Shown here piece after piece: positions 1-10,110 of a stretch of 64,000 bases of DNA (positions are counted from its first letter, which is position 1; each line of letters opens with the position of its first letter). Source of the DNA: Ornithodoros turicata. Lineage: Eukaryota; Arthropoda; Arachnida; Ixodida; Argasidae. The stretch spans positions 248,001-312,000 of the forward strand of contig NW_026999294.1 of the NCBI RefSeq assembly GCF_037126465.1, in the 5' to 3' direction. Below the pieces are notes generated by a model. The model was given only the letters and a program-made list of their open reading frames with translations. It did no database searches and had not been told where the DNA came from. The position numbers and the translations under genes were made by a program.

Positions 1-1917
1 TCGACAGCGCCACCAATTTGCTAGAGTCGAACTACGCTCGAAGCTACGTAGATGTGAACAAGATCGCGCCCGAAAGCCAAATGTCTTGAGGGGGTTACGA
101 ATGGTGTCTCTGAAAGGGACGCGACCTTCGGTCCTACTTTTCTTTCCATGGGAGGCAGCGAACAAGTGCCCGTTCGTGGAACCCAGCCCTCTCCTTGCGA
201 TTTGTTTCGGTTTCAGTGCGTCCACCAACGTCATGGTGACGTTGTGGGCGCATAATGGTTCAGCTTCATTTCAGTGGTAGCCGTTTCTTTACTTTCTGAA
301 TAAAATACTGTCACTGATTGAATACCACGTTTTATGGCACAAAAAAAAAAAATGTCGTGAAGGAATCGGAGAGAAAGCAAGAAAATATGTGGACGTGAGT
401 GAAAAGCGAATTAAAGGTAACTTGGAACTTAAAGGTACTGTAAAGCAGTAGACAAGCATGATATGCCGGTGATATGACTACAGACTTTGTTGCTTCTAAA
501 TACCATATGCGGAACCATACGACCGACAACGCGCTATAAATATTTTTAATTTGCCATGAAAGATGCGGCGTAGTGGAGCGGTGCGACGCATGGTGTCAAA
601 CAACCCCCTGTACAGCGGGCAACACTGAAAATTGGTATTACACACTGTGACATCGGAACTTCGTTATTTTAGTAACCATATTATTAGTTTTCTTGTTTAC
701 CTATGCATTCTGAAACCCCTGTTAACCCCCGTTTTTGCGAAGTAACCCAGTGCTGGCCGCTGTTCGATGGGGGCTCTCCCTACTTCTCTGCTGCGCCTGC
801 GCGCTCCTTTTGTTCGCGGCCTCTTTCGAACGAACAAACTCTCTCTGTGAACCTCTGTGAACAAACAAGTCCCGACGCTGTCTGGTTTCCTGAACGTCTG
901 ACACATTTTTTTCAACGGCTCAGCATTTAATTTCAGTTCGCTTATCCGTTTATCCTCAGATGTGGATCGTTGTGTGGATTGCAGGACCGGATTTCATGGT
1001 GGATTGTGGTGGATTGTTGTGCCGGGCCCAGTGTTATACGCATGCAATGTGGTTGCCGCCATATGTGTCAGAAGTACGGATTCATTTCGAATACCTAGTA
1101 CAGTGTTGCCCGTCATCTGTAATTGTAATTTTCTAATTAACTGCACCGTCGATTGGAATGAAACTTGCACTATTTTTGTCCTGGTGGCTTGGACTATCGA
1201 ATAGCCACACTAAATGACATTTGATCGGGGCTGCTTTAGAGTACCTTTAAGTTACTTTGGCAAAGTTAGTCGACAAAGAAACGAATTTCTCTTAAAGTTG
1301 CCACGTCGCAAAAGTACCGAGTTAAGTTACAAGTTACCAAAAAAAAGAACTTAGTTACAGTAACGAGTTACCTCAAACCCTGCAGCAAACTAAAGGCTTT
1401 ACTCTCTCTCTTACAGGTACGTGACGAGGTGAAAGAAAAGACTCTCGCAATAAAGCTGAAAATATGAAGCTCGAATTTGTGTATGTGTGTGTTTTCCTGC
1501 TCTTCATGTGCTCCAGGTCATGGGAGCACGCACTTATCGAGCGAACCCACCACACTGTTCCCCGATCCTGTCAAGGCAGGGGTAACGTACTTATACCGGC
1601 AGGTTACGAGTGGACTCGTGCGCAGAATCATTGAAAGCACAAGCATCTTTCTTGCACAAAAACGAGTCATATTTTTCGTAAATCAGTTTACATAATTCTC
1701 AACCATCAAGATTGGGTGATCTTAAAAGCACGAAACGGGCAGGAACTGAATTTTTAATTCAATTCCTAAGCGTTAGGTGACACACAGCACACGGAGGTAA
1801 TCCTCAATTTGAACGATTCAGGAAGCGCCACCAGAGAATTAGTAAGGGCACAACATTTGAACCAATGAAATGAGTAGAGGCATACCTTTTATTAGGTGTT
1901 GAAGCACACTGGAACAC
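1..1917. other. Left flank, no gene recognised
   Basis: Only short open frames without recognisable domains are seen. An AATAAA near 300 could be a polyadenylation signal, but no gene leading to it is evident. Around 1233-1375 there is a run of degenerate GTTAC-type words (AAGTTAC, GAGTTAC, AGTTACAG) that looks like an old interspersed repeat. The stretch ends where the terminal inverted repeat of element 1 starts. Confidence 0.5.
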
Positions 1918-2500
1918 AGAACAAACCGTTGCTCTACAACGGAAATATCATCGAAGAGATGGACAGGTTTTGCATACGTCACTATGAGTCATACGAGGAT
2001 ATCATAAAAACAGGTCTTAGGCATTTTGAAATATGGGTGAAATTACACACTTGTAGTAGTCAGAAAAGCTAGTGTATCTAGCAGTGCCTAACTAGCAAAA
2101 CAATTGCTAGATACGCTAGCTAGCGTATTTAGCATCAACAAACAAGACCGCCCCCGTCCCCGCCCCATCCCGCTCTTGCGAATGTTAATTAGGGCTAAAC
2201 CACGTGAGCGCCAGCCCACAGATACCGACCTCACTGTATCATCTGAGGAATTAACCACGTGGGCACCAGCCCACTTTCACGACTCCATCTGGTAAGCCAT
2301 CCCTGCAACATGCCTTTCTTAATATTATAATTAGGTGCACGCCTTACTGTGTTGGAGTAAACCACGTCAGAGTGATACCGACCTCACTGTGTCATCTGAG
2401 GAATTAACCACGTGGGCACCAGCCCCCATATCGTAAGCTGGCCTCCAGCAAGTCCCTCGCACGCGCAACACGCGCTTCTTATTATAATTAGGTTGCATGC
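1918..2500 (+). repeat. Element 1 left terminal inverted repeat
   Basis: Matches the reverse complement of 18374-18956 almost perfectly, both 583 bp, from AGAACAAACCG at the outer end to GGTTGCATGC at the inner end. It contains a 28-bp palindrome (2106-2133) and repeated blocks carrying the E-box CACGTG followed by a CACCAGCCC-like word (2201, 2256, 2409; a further one just outside at 2706). Open frames here are shadows of the repeat. Confidence 0.9.
2106..2133. repeat. 28-bp palindrome in left TIR
   Basis: GCTAGATACGCTAGC pairs with GCTAGCGTATTTAGC in a continuous palindrome with one mismatch pair. The same palindrome recurs in the right TIR (18741-18768) and again just outside it (18961-18988). 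It could be a protein binding site or a cruciform. Confidence 0.85.
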
Positions 2501-5443
2501 CTACTCTAGATTAGAAGGAACTACATAAAAAGCACAGTTGCAAGATCGTATTTTAATCATGACTGAACTACCCCCCAGTCCCACTACAGCAGCACCCCAT
2601 CATCTCACGAAGGTTGAACCAGCCCACGAAGCTGTCGTTATACCCTTCTTAATAAGTTTACCTCCACCCTCTCGCAGATTTTAAACCTGACCAGTTGTGG
2701 CTGACCACGTGGGGGCACCAACCCCTTTGCTTGCCTGTAGGATGCACTCACTGAATGTCATCTTAATTGTGTAGTTCCATCAGAATGATATACCTCTTGT
2801 TTTAAACAAACTACGTTAACAATGAATAATTAGCTTAGTTATGAAATCAGAAATGTGCCATAACCGTTCATTCATCTAAGGATCTTAGTAAAAAAAGAAA
2901 TAATAATAAGATTACGAAGATTAATTTTTTATGGATAGTTGCACAATTCTTACTCGATCCTGCAAAAGCGTATACGAAGAGGGGAGTCAAGTCCTGTAGA
3001 TCTCATAAACAAAATACAGAGGAAGCGTGGACCTCCACGCGAAAGCTTGTACAAATTAACTTAAACAAAAATCTTCAGTGTCGGCTTCTGTATTTTGTTT
3101 ATTGGATCCCTGCAAGGATAAAACGATAGCTCGATTCATACATGGCACAACATTGTTCAAATATTTTTTTTTCTTATTACGTTTTAAAGTCGACAAGTAG
3201 GACACCTCGCTATCGTCTGCCTAATGGAAATGGTTGATGAGCCAATCGACTCCTTCCGAAGTGCGAAGAGACAGTATATACTTAAACTTCAGAGCGCTAA
3301 GAGCGTAACCGAAAAAAAAAAGGCCTACAGCTCTGATCTTCGACAACCGATCGAAAAAAGAAAAAAATGCACCGGCCGCCGCCACAACATCGTTGCGAAT
3401 TGCAAGGATATGGCATAGCTAGTATTGAGAAGTGATTATGGACAGGGTGCTAAGGGCGTGTAACCGACAAAAGGCTTACCGCTTCGAAATTCGACATCCG
3501 ACGCATCATGGGGGAACATCATGATATTCATTGTAGAGATTTCATTAAACACGCTTGGACTTGCAGTCGACCAGGCAACCTCTCCCCATTAATCCGGTTT
3601 TGTGTACGACACGGATTAACTCTCGAGGAATGATAAGATCACTTTTTCCGTATTCCATTAAGATGTTGTTGTGTTAGCGACGCTTTGCATATTAGACGAC
3701 GGGATGGCTGAAGGTCACGCTGTTTCCACTCAGACTGTGATATCTCTTCTGCTGATTTGCATGAGCACGCGAGCAAGTCGAATAAACGCTCGAAGATACA
3801 CGATGTTATTGCAATAGCAAGCATTTGCATATAAGACAACTCGTTGGATAAAGGTCGTACCTTTTTACTCTAGCCGGTGTCGCCTTTGCAACTCGAAGAC
3901 AGGAAAAATAATTACTATGCGATACATGTTGCGCCGCAGGAAAAAGAAGAAGAAAAAAAGACGCAGTATACTAATGACAGCTACCTCCATGCTGACTGCT
4001 TTGATTTCTGAACAGAGCGAGCCAGCCCGGATAAAGCCGTAATTACCTCTCAAGGATAAACGATAATATCACTTTCCTCATCACGTCTTTGGGGCGAGAC
4101 GGTCGACGCTGCAGTCTCATAGGCAAACGAAGCGACTTCTATATAAGACGGTTCGTCCGCAACGCTTTCCGGACTGAGCTGGAATGCCAAGTGAATGCCA
4201 CTTGATTGTTTTCAGGTGGATTCACTTGACATTCCAGCTCAGGTTTCTCCGTGCGGGTGTTTGACTGGAAAAGCAGACTAAGGTGAGTACATGCTTTTTT
4301 CTTTTCTCTTGTTATAAGTTCTTCCCCTGTGAGCGTGCAAGGTCACAGCCATTTATGGAATGCATGTACGTGAAAGAAAAAAAGAAAAGAGGTTCATTCC
4401 TTCCCACTGCCGACATGCAAATCTTTGTGATTTTAAAGTGCACCTTCTTAGATCGTCGCAGTAGATGAAATGAAAAATAAACGACTGCAAACAGTACAAC
4501 ATTATTTTTTTATTTAGGACATTGCATTGCGTTGTATGTTTTGGAGGACATTGCTAATTTACAAGTCGGCTTCACCTAACTTCTACGTGCGTTGCGGGAA
4601 GTCAACGTTAGGAAATGCTCAGTCTTGCTGGATTGCTTGTTTCTTTGCATTTCAATTCAGCGGAACGGTGTTTTCTTTAATTGTTTGACTTTGGTTCTTC
4701 ATAAAACATATTTTCCAGTTCATCGTCTTTGTTGTAACTACTCCGACGAGGTTGAAGGGCCATCTCACATTTTGGGCTTGTAAGATCGACTTCTTCTAAG
4801 CATTTTTTAGCTTCTCTCTTTCATTTCATGTTCGGGTAACAACAGAACACTTCGCCTGCACGTCAATGGCAAACAGGTCAGAAAGAAAGGAATGTGTCTA
4901 CCTTCATTTGTGAGATGTAGCTAGTCTTCACCCAACTCCTACGTGCATTGGGGGAAAGCCTACTTTAGGAAATGTTCAGTCTTGCTACTGCATGTTTCTT
5001 TGCATTTAAACTTAGCGAAACGGTGTGTTTTTTTTTAATCGTTTGATTTTGGTTTGACATAAAACATATTTTCCAGTTCATCTTCCTTCTTTTGCTGTAA
5101 CTACTCCGAGGAGGTTGAAGGGAGGAGTTTGAGATCTTCCTTGACAACAAGGCAAAAATGTGTGCTATACAATGGAGAAGAGGTGGAAAACTTTTTTTTT
5201 TCAAGTTAATCCACTCGGAATTCCAGATGAAGATTTTTTTTCTCCGTGAGAGTGTTTGACTGGAAAGACAGACTGTGGTAAGTACATGGATTTGCCCTCC
5301 TCTTTTGCAATACATATATATATAATGCTTTTCTATGAACATGCAAGTCATTTATGGAAATGCAAATATGAGGAACGACAAGGTTTCATGCCTCCCGCTT
5401 TCAGTGGCAACATGCAGGTCTTTGTGATTTAAGGAATGCTTTC
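2501..5443. other. Element 1 left-end non-coding and degenerate repeat region
   Basis: No intact gene is recognised. The stretch 3007-3104 holds an imperfect inverted repeat around an AACAAAATACAGA word. From about 4210 onward two diverged copies of a roughly 700-bp block are visible: 4210-4520 resembles 5210-5510, and 4568-4768 resembles 4927-5127. A third partial copy lies at 5815-5880. The repeats share a run encoding E-L-E-N-M-F on the minus strand, so they look like relics of a tandemly duplicated small gene whose best-preserved copy is the PC4-like frame at 5444-5827. Confidence 0.5.
4138..4242 (+). promoter_or_regulatory. TATA-type promoter followed by a hairpin
   Basis: A TATATAAG box at about 4140 is followed about 30 nt later by a strong inverted repeat: 4174-4197 (CTGAGCTGGAATGCC...) pairs with 4219-4242 with about one mismatch, around a loop of about 21 nt. 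A GT-rich donor-like word (AGGTGAGT) follows near 4281. The same kind of TATA box precedes the polymerase transcript of this element at 9936. What it transcribes is unclear. Confidence 0.4.
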
Positions 5444-5827
5444 CTAGTCCATCACAGGAAGTGAAAACGTTTGCAAACAGTTACATTTTTTTTTATTTAG
5501 ATACAAGGACAGTGAGATCACAGCCCTTTTAGATAGTGAGATTCCATAGCCAGAGTGATGTCGACCAATTGTTCTGCCAAGAGAGTAAATGTTGCCTGGG
5601 CAGCGGCGAAGTTTTAACTCACGTTCTAAGCACAAACAGCATACATCTGAGCATTCGTTATCGTAATAGGTCCTTGTAAGATTGGCTGTCTCTAAGCATT
5701 TTTGCAGCTGGCGTGTTTCATTTCGTGTTAGGGTAACACCAGAACGCTTCGGTTTACCGTTTTCACTCCAAATGCGTACCACAAGCAAGTCAGAAGGGCA
5801 CGAATGTACATAAACATATTTTCCAGT
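5444..5827 (-). CDS. Possible PC4/p15-like single-strand DNA-binding coactivator domain
   Basis: The minus-strand frame contains a stretch reading K-Y-V-Y-V, a short spacer, L-L-V-V-R-I-W, then G-K-P-K-R-S-G-V-T-L and a helix N-E-T-R-Q-L-Q-K-C-L. This order of strands, a GKPKRSG turn and a C-terminal helix resembles the PC4 fold, in which a KPGRKGISL-type turn precedes the last helix. PC4 proteins bind single-stranded DNA and act in transcription or replication. A stop at 5828-5830 closes the frame upstream and no good ATG is present, so the start is either in an upstream exon or lost. The C-terminal third (after the helix) has a C-x-x-C-x-C cluster of uncertain meaning. Degenerate copies lie upstream on the plus coordinate side. 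Confidence 0.35.
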   Translation of the reverse strand, partial: TGKYVYVHSCPSDLLVVRIWSENGKPKRSGVTLTRNETRQLQKCLETANLTRTYYDNECSDVCCLCLERELKLRRCPGNIYSLGRTIGRHHSGYGISLSKRAVISLSLYLNKKKCNCLQTFSLPVMD

Positions 5828-6044
5828 TCAGCTTCTTTGCTGCAATTGCCCTGATGAAGCTGAAGGGAAGAGGATGGAAGCTTCGTTAGCTCGATGATCA
5901 CCACAACAAGCAAAAACGTGTGCCACACAACGGAGAAGAGAACACACAAACATCTATCCATGTCTGTTCACTCACAATGAAATGAGAGGGCTTAGTACAA
6001 ATGTACATTTTTATTTCCCTGATACACGAGCGGTGATTATTTTT

Positions 6045-6635
6045 TTATGCTCCATTGTGCACCAGTCGATGTTTGAAGAGGTCAAGTGTTAGCTTGCTGA
6101 TGTAGCCTGTTAAGTAGTGCCAACCTTCAGACTTGGCTTGTTCCATGAAACATAGACTCTCGGCAGCAAGATGCATAGCGTCAACCTCGTCAGCATATGT
6201 CAAAATTTCGTCCACGTGACGTGACCATTCAGCAAGTAAGGCGAAAGGTGATTCCGAGGCAAACGTACAGGCGGTGTGAACTCTGGCATACATTGTTTTT
6301 GCAGTTTTCCAAGTAACCCTGTCAGGAGGTTGATCTGGCAACGCTTGAAACAACACCATATCCGTCACAATTTTAAAAGCTTTCACGAGCGAAGTTTTGC
6401 CTACTTGTGTTAACCCACATTCCAATATCTCCTTGTAGGAGACGTGTTTGAGACGACACACAGGCTGCATCCAAAATTCGTGTGTGTAACCTCTTCTCCA
6501 TCTGCCACACACATCTCTACCTAGCACAGGCTGCTCTTCATCTGCGTCTGATGATGACGACCATGCGCCATCAAGCCGAGGATCAACCTCAGGCCATGTT
6601 GTGTCATCGGCGGCTGACTTGTCTTGACTGGTCAT
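6045..6635 (-). CDS. Conserved Polinton protein of unknown function (196 aa), element 1 copy
   Basis: Starts at an ATG (6635) that overlaps the integrase stop as TAATG. The C-terminal half aligns by eye with the minus-strand gene at 50803-51261 of element 2: a shared F-K/R-x-V-x-D-M-V helix, an M/I-Y-A-R motif, and a C-terminal L-x-x-D-L-x-K-x-R-L-V ending. The N-terminal 60 residues are acidic and Ser-rich and have no counterpart in element 2. The predicted structure is mostly helical, without Cys clusters or membrane segments. I do not recognise the family. Its conservation in two divergent elements argues for a real role. Position differs: here it ends the integrase operon-like block, while in element 2 it stands alone at the terminus under its own TIR promoter. 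Confidence 0.7.
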   Translation of the reverse strand: MTSQDKSAADDTTWPEVDPRLDGAWSSSSDADEEQPVLGRDVCGRWRRGYTHEFWMQPVCRLKHVSYKEILECGLTQVGKTSLVKAFKIVTDMVLFQALPDQPPDRVTWKTAKTMYARVHTACTFASESPFALLAEWSRHVDEILTYADEVDAMHLAAESLCFMEQAKSEGWHYLTGYISKLTLDLFKHRLVHNGA

Positions 6636-7652
6636 TACAAACCAAGGTAATTTTCTGCGATCCACTTCTTGTCCAGACTGTCAGTGAACTGAACCAAGTA
6701 CTGAAGCTTCCCATTTCTAACTCATCGTTTTATGATCTTCTCTACTTTTGGAACCTCTCTCACTCGTACAATTTCACTCTCATAAAACCCACCAATGATG
6801 TCTTCATTTTAAGATCACATAATAGGTACGTGTTAGGATACCCTAACTTGATCGCTCTCACCCGAAGAGTTCTGACGTAAATGACCCTAAATAACGTTTT
6901 ATTAGCTGATGTCTGTATTTTGCAATTCTCACTACGTCTCCAACACTGTAGCGCGGCTTTTTTGGTGGTCCAACCGGGCTGGGGTACAGTCTCTCTCGGA
7001 AAATGTGCTCGTTTTCTTTCTTTACGTCCACTGGTCTGGCAGAAAGCGATCTGTGTACGCGATTGTTGTAAGCTTTCACTACTTGAGGTAAAATGTTCAC
7101 ATATCGCTTGTGACCCTGCAATGTGAAGATACGGTACAGTGTGGTCACAATTGTTCGCTGAGATCGCTCACAGATTGAGGCCTTCATAGGTGACTTTGTA
7201 TGGATGAGCCGGATCCCCCTTGCTTTCAGAAACTGTTGTACCGCCTTGTTTGTAAATTCTGTTCCACGATCTGTGTGCAAAAGCTTGGGTGTCCCAATTC
7301 TTTTAAAGGCAAGTTTAAAAGCTCGAATAACCTCGGGAGATCGTTTATTACGAATAGGTACAATGGCAAGAAGCCGAGAGAAAGCATCTATACAAAAGAG
7401 CAAATAGCGAAAACCATCGTTCTGGTTCTTTAGACTTTGCAAATCCTTTAGGTCAGCCTGGAATAGTTCACGAAGTCCAAGTGCAATGGTTTTTCGAAAC
7501 TTCGTGGGTCGCTTGTATTCCTTATGCAAACTGTACACATCACTTGTCTCCAGAAATTTAGTGACTTTGTCCTTCTTTTCGCCAATGGCTCGAGCAAGTC
7601 TCTGCACTCCACCAAAGCTTCCGACATGTTGCGGGTCATCGTAGGCTGCCAT
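6635..7652 (-). pseudogene. Retrovirus-like integrase with C-terminal chromodomain, broken (element 1)
   Basis: The first 264 codons are open and contain the rve core: first catalytic Asp in F-Q-A-D-L, second in H-T-D-R-G-T-E-F, and the Glu in S-I-C-E-R-S. The frame is then lost near 6860. The C-terminal beta-barrel part is readable in another frame down to about 6725, and after a stop (about 6717-6723) a chromodomain-like stretch ending W-I-A-E-N is readable to a TAA at 6635. Element 2 has the same architecture intact (40155-41198), so this copy has at least one frameshift plus one stop. The enzyme would insert the element's linear DNA. Its start overlaps the preceding gene's stop as TAATG. 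Confidence 0.85.
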
Positions 7653-7960
7653 TAGTACTTCTTCCTACTGCAAACTCTAAGAGCATCGAGTGATAGATAA
7701 GCGTTGATTGTAGCTGAAACGTCTCCTCTCATCCAGGGAGGTTGCCTGTTGTGAAGTTCGTACTTCAAAAGCTCAACAATAGATGAGTGTGGCACCACCT
7801 TTCCGTGACAGATAACTCTTCCGTACTCGTCGTAAGCCAGAACCGTTGTCATCAGCTGAAGCATAGCTAATATCTTTTTATGATGTCTTGGAGGGAAGTG
7901 TGACAGTATTTTTTCTTCTTCGAAGTAGCCTCTCTCCTCGGAGTTCAGTACGGTGTCCAT
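7652..7960 (-). CDS. Small conserved Polinton protein, second paralog (102 aa)
   Basis: Contains a Y-D-E-Y-G-R-V-I-C-H-G-K stretch followed by P-H-S-S-I-V-E-L-L. This pattern (aromatic-Asp-x-x-G, then G-K, then S-I/V-x-E/D-L) is shared with the neighbouring gene at 7945-8547 and with the single gene at 39692-40168 of element 2. It therefore appears to be a tandem duplicate of that family. The start ATG (7960) lies 16 nt inside the upstream gene and the stop overlaps the integrase start (TAATG). Function is unknown. The family is common in Polintons and adintoviruses as I recall them, always near the integrase. It could be a virion or replication accessory protein. Confidence 0.65.
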   Translation of the reverse strand: MDTVLNSEERGYFEEEKILSHFPPRHHKKILAMLQLMTTVLAYDEYGRVICHGKVVPHSSIVELLKYELHNRQPPWMRGDVSATINAYLSLDALRVCSRKKY

Positions 7961-8547
7961 GTGAGCTGTCGTGCACGCTTCGCGGCTCGTGTGAGCGGTG
8001 GTGACGCACGTCGAGGTGTGGAAGCTTCACTTACGGAATGAGGTGAAGGAGTGGCCAGAGTTCTCTCTGCTGTATGTTTTTGAAGACGAGATGGGTGCAC
8101 AATAAGTGCTGGTAAGTTTAGCTTGACCAATAGCGGCAAAATCCGATCAAAATAGGGTGGTCTTTGAACATTTCTTGCTTTCGTCACGAGATAGTATACG
8201 AGGTCAATTATATTAGTATTGTCTAGTCGCTCACCGTCGACAATTATCTGAAATGTTTTCCTATCCCATGAGATTGTTGGTTCTAGAAGACGTAATAGGT
8301 TTTGTGATCTGATTTTATAGCCACTGCTCATGAAATCAACGACAGTATTACTTTTTTCCTCGGTCTGTGTTTCCTCTTCTCTCGCTGTTGTTGAACCCAG
8401 TGTAGGTGTGCTCTCACTCACAGTGGGATGTAGCAAGGAGTGAAGATATTGGATTATCTCTTTTGCTTTGATATCCTCTGGTTCATCTTTCTTCAATATC
8501 TGTGGGATGGGGGTTTCCCGGTAAGGCACAAGCTCGTATTTCTGCAT
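7945..8547 (-). CDS. Small conserved Polinton protein, first paralog (200 aa)
   Basis: Shares the S-W-D-R core, D-G-E and I-I-D-L-V-Y-Y-L motifs with the single-copy gene at 39692-40168 of element 2, and with the shorter neighbour at 7652-7960. The N-terminal 70 residues are acidic and low in complexity. The C-terminal 40 residues are Arg/Ser/Pro-rich (A-S-T-P-R-R, T-R-A-A-K-R-A-R), like a nuclear or DNA-binding tail. Starts 3 nt after the stop of the gene at 8551-8904. I know the family only as an uncharacterised Polinton protein. Confidence 0.7.
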   Translation of the reverse strand: MQKYELVPYRETPIPQILKKDEPEDIKAKEIIQYLHSLLHPTVSESTPTLGSTTAREEETQTEEKSNTVVDFMSSGYKIRSQNLLRLLEPTISWDRKTFQIIVDGERLDNTNIIDLVYYLVTKARNVQRPPYFDRILPLLVKLNLPALIVHPSRLQKHTAERTLATPSPHSVSEASTPRRASPPLTRAAKRARQLTWTPY

Positions 8548-8550
8548 CGA

Positions 8551-8904
8551 CTACACTCCTATTGCTTTTGCTATCGCCCTTCCACCTAAAGTCGAGAGGA
8601 GACCCAGCAAAGGTGGCAAAAGGAACTGTAGAAAACCACCAGATTGTTGCAATACCTTTCGAACTTTCTTCACTCCTGTAGTGTCTCGTTTTGCCAAAAA
8701 GCGGATAGGTGTTGCATAAGGTTGCAACTGATTTCTCACTCTTGGAGCTACCTTAATGTTTCCTTTACAAAGATTCATACAAATCTCTCGAATAGCAGTT
8801 AGTTGCTCTCTCGTAGCATGTTCCAGGAGAAAATAACGTTGCTCCGGCAACTTTGCATCAGCAAGTAACTGAAGAAAATGAATATTCTTCTTGACACATT
8901 TCAT
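8551..8904 (-). CDS. Small conserved Polinton protein with hydrophobic C-terminus (117 aa)
   Basis: Homologous by eye to 39364-39708. Both have a basic N-terminus, an E-I-C-x-N-x-x-x-G-x-x-x-x-A-P core, a basic R-F-L-A-K-R-type helix, and a C-terminal glycine-led hydrophobic segment (here G-G-F-L-Q-F-L-L-P-P-L-L-G-L-L). The tail looks membrane-active, and I infer a minor virion protein that helps the capsid cross membranes, but this is not proven. The start overlaps the ATPase stop as ATGA. The gene is intact in both elements. Confidence 0.7.
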   Translation of the reverse strand: MKCVKKNIHFLQLLADAKLPEQRYFLLEHATREQLTAIREICMNLCKGNIKVAPRVRNQLQPYATPIRFLAKRDTTGVKKVRKVLQQSGGFLQFLLPPLLGLLSTLGGRAIAKAIGV

Positions 8905-9529
8905 GTTTTATATACTATTTGTCGCTGGTCGTCTGGAAATATATTAGTCCACACCCTAAATTGGTCTGAACAGTTTTGGGATAGGTCAATTACAAGGTAT
9001 GAATATGGTTTCTTGCAAGCATCTTTATATATACTTGGCAGTAGTTCACTTTTCTTTCGACCAAACAGTTGTCGTGAAAGTATTTGCATTTGGTCCGCAG
9101 TGCGGGCGGAACGGCATAAAATTAAGGCACTGCTGTTAAACTGAATGCATCTATACAGAGGATCATTAATAAATAAATATTGTGTTATGAAAATAGCTGA
9201 ACAGTTGAGGTGGTGACAGCCAGCTACATAAAAATTGCAGATTTCTTTGAGCCTTTGTTTGTCGGCTAAGCAATCATCAAATATAATTAAAGAATTTCTT
9301 ACAGTATCAAGATTAGTAGGAATATCCTGACTGAAGGTACCTCTGGAAAATTATCGAAGATTGGTTGTTTGTACAAGTATATGTACAATATATGATCAAA
9401 TGGTTTGTCGAAGACAGCAGCTCTATGTTTAATTAGACGTGTAACAAGTGTCGTCTTTCCACTCTGGCTTTGACCTGATATGGTCATTGAGACCGGAGTG
9501 GTAAACCTATAAGGTCCAACCTCAGCCAT
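8901..9529 (-). pseudogene. FtsK/HerA-type packaging ATPase, frameshifted (element 1)
   Basis: The N-terminal part has a Walker A motif G-Q-S-Q-S-G-K-T-T. The frame ends at 9299-9301. The rest continues in a different frame from about 9345 down, with Walker B-like L-I-I-F-D-D and a C-terminal region (I-L-S-R-Q-L-F-G-R-K, then Y-L-V-I-D-L) that matches element 2's intact ATPase at 38732-39367. One frameshift between about 9300 and 9345 explains the break. ATG at 9529 is preferred over an upstream TTG. The product would pump genome DNA into capsids. It is first in the minus-strand block that ends with the integrase, and its promoter should lie in 9540-9900. Confidence 0.85.
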
Positions 9530-9564
9530 CTTTTGCAAACGAATGAAGCATGTTATGAAATCAC

Positions 9565-9925
9565 AACATTACATAAAGGAAGGTTACAGCAAAGACGAGC
9601 CTGTACATCACTCTCAGATTGGCTAAACTGAAATACAGACATTCAAGGTTGTAGACATTCAAGGTTGCGCACAGCCGTGTTAGTTATCAGACCAGGAGCA
9701 TTCTATAATGGAAGGTTACAACAAAAAGCAAAGACAAGTCTGTGCTCTAAGCTTGCCCAAAGTCGAAGTACACACGTTCAAGGTTGTAGACATTCAAGGT
9801 TGTGCACGCAGGTATGTTAGTTACCAGACCAATGAAGTTAGATAGGACACGCTGAAACATGTCTTCACGTATAACGTTGCAAGGATGTAGACGTTCAAGG
9901 CTGTGCACACATGTTAGAGAGCTGC
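9565..9925. promoter_or_regulatory. Tandem promoter repeats between ATPase and polymerase blocks (element 1)
   Basis: A unit of about 130 bp occurs nearly twice (about 9575-9700 and 9707-9830), and its end recurs a third time (about 9870-9910). Each unit ends with a pair of TTCAAGGTTG words about 16 bp apart (9650/9657-9667, 9777/9793, and a diverged pair near 9877/9893). The word resembles the extended nuclear-receptor half-site TCAAGG. The region separates divergent genes and probably drives both. Confidence 0.5.
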
Positions 9926-9935
9926 ATGCAATCGC

Positions 9936-9943
9936 TATATAAG
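9936..9943 (+). promoter_or_regulatory. TATA box upstream of the element 1 replication genes
   Basis: TATATAAG. A transcript starting 25-30 nt downstream would carry a 5' leader with a possible 48-nt intron (GTGCGT at 9991, pyrimidine-rich tract ending CAG at 10036-10038) before the first ATG at 10111. The similar size of the putative introns in element 2 (51-60 nt) supports it, but it is inferred. Confidence 0.5.
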
Positions 9944-10110
9944 AGCGGACATAGAGAGTGGTTCTTCATTCAGAACGTCAGACTGAGGAGGTGCGTTACA
10001 TATTCCTGTGGAAGATGTAAGAGTTTATTTTCTTTCAGTTCATTCTATACAGCAAGAGGAGAAAGCAAATTGTCATCATAACAGCGAAGTCTCCATAACA
10101 CAAGTAAGCT

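Noticed and set aside
86..1695. Short frames in the left flank, including the 64-, 75- and 80-codon ones
   Set aside because: No domain, codon pattern unremarkable, and no neighbouring exons that I could link.
2104..2295. Open frames of 63 codons repeated in inverted orientation at both ends of element 1 (2104-2295 and 18579-18770)
   Set aside because: They are identical because they lie in the terminal inverted repeats, are rich in simple motifs and have no domain. They are repeat shadows, not genes.
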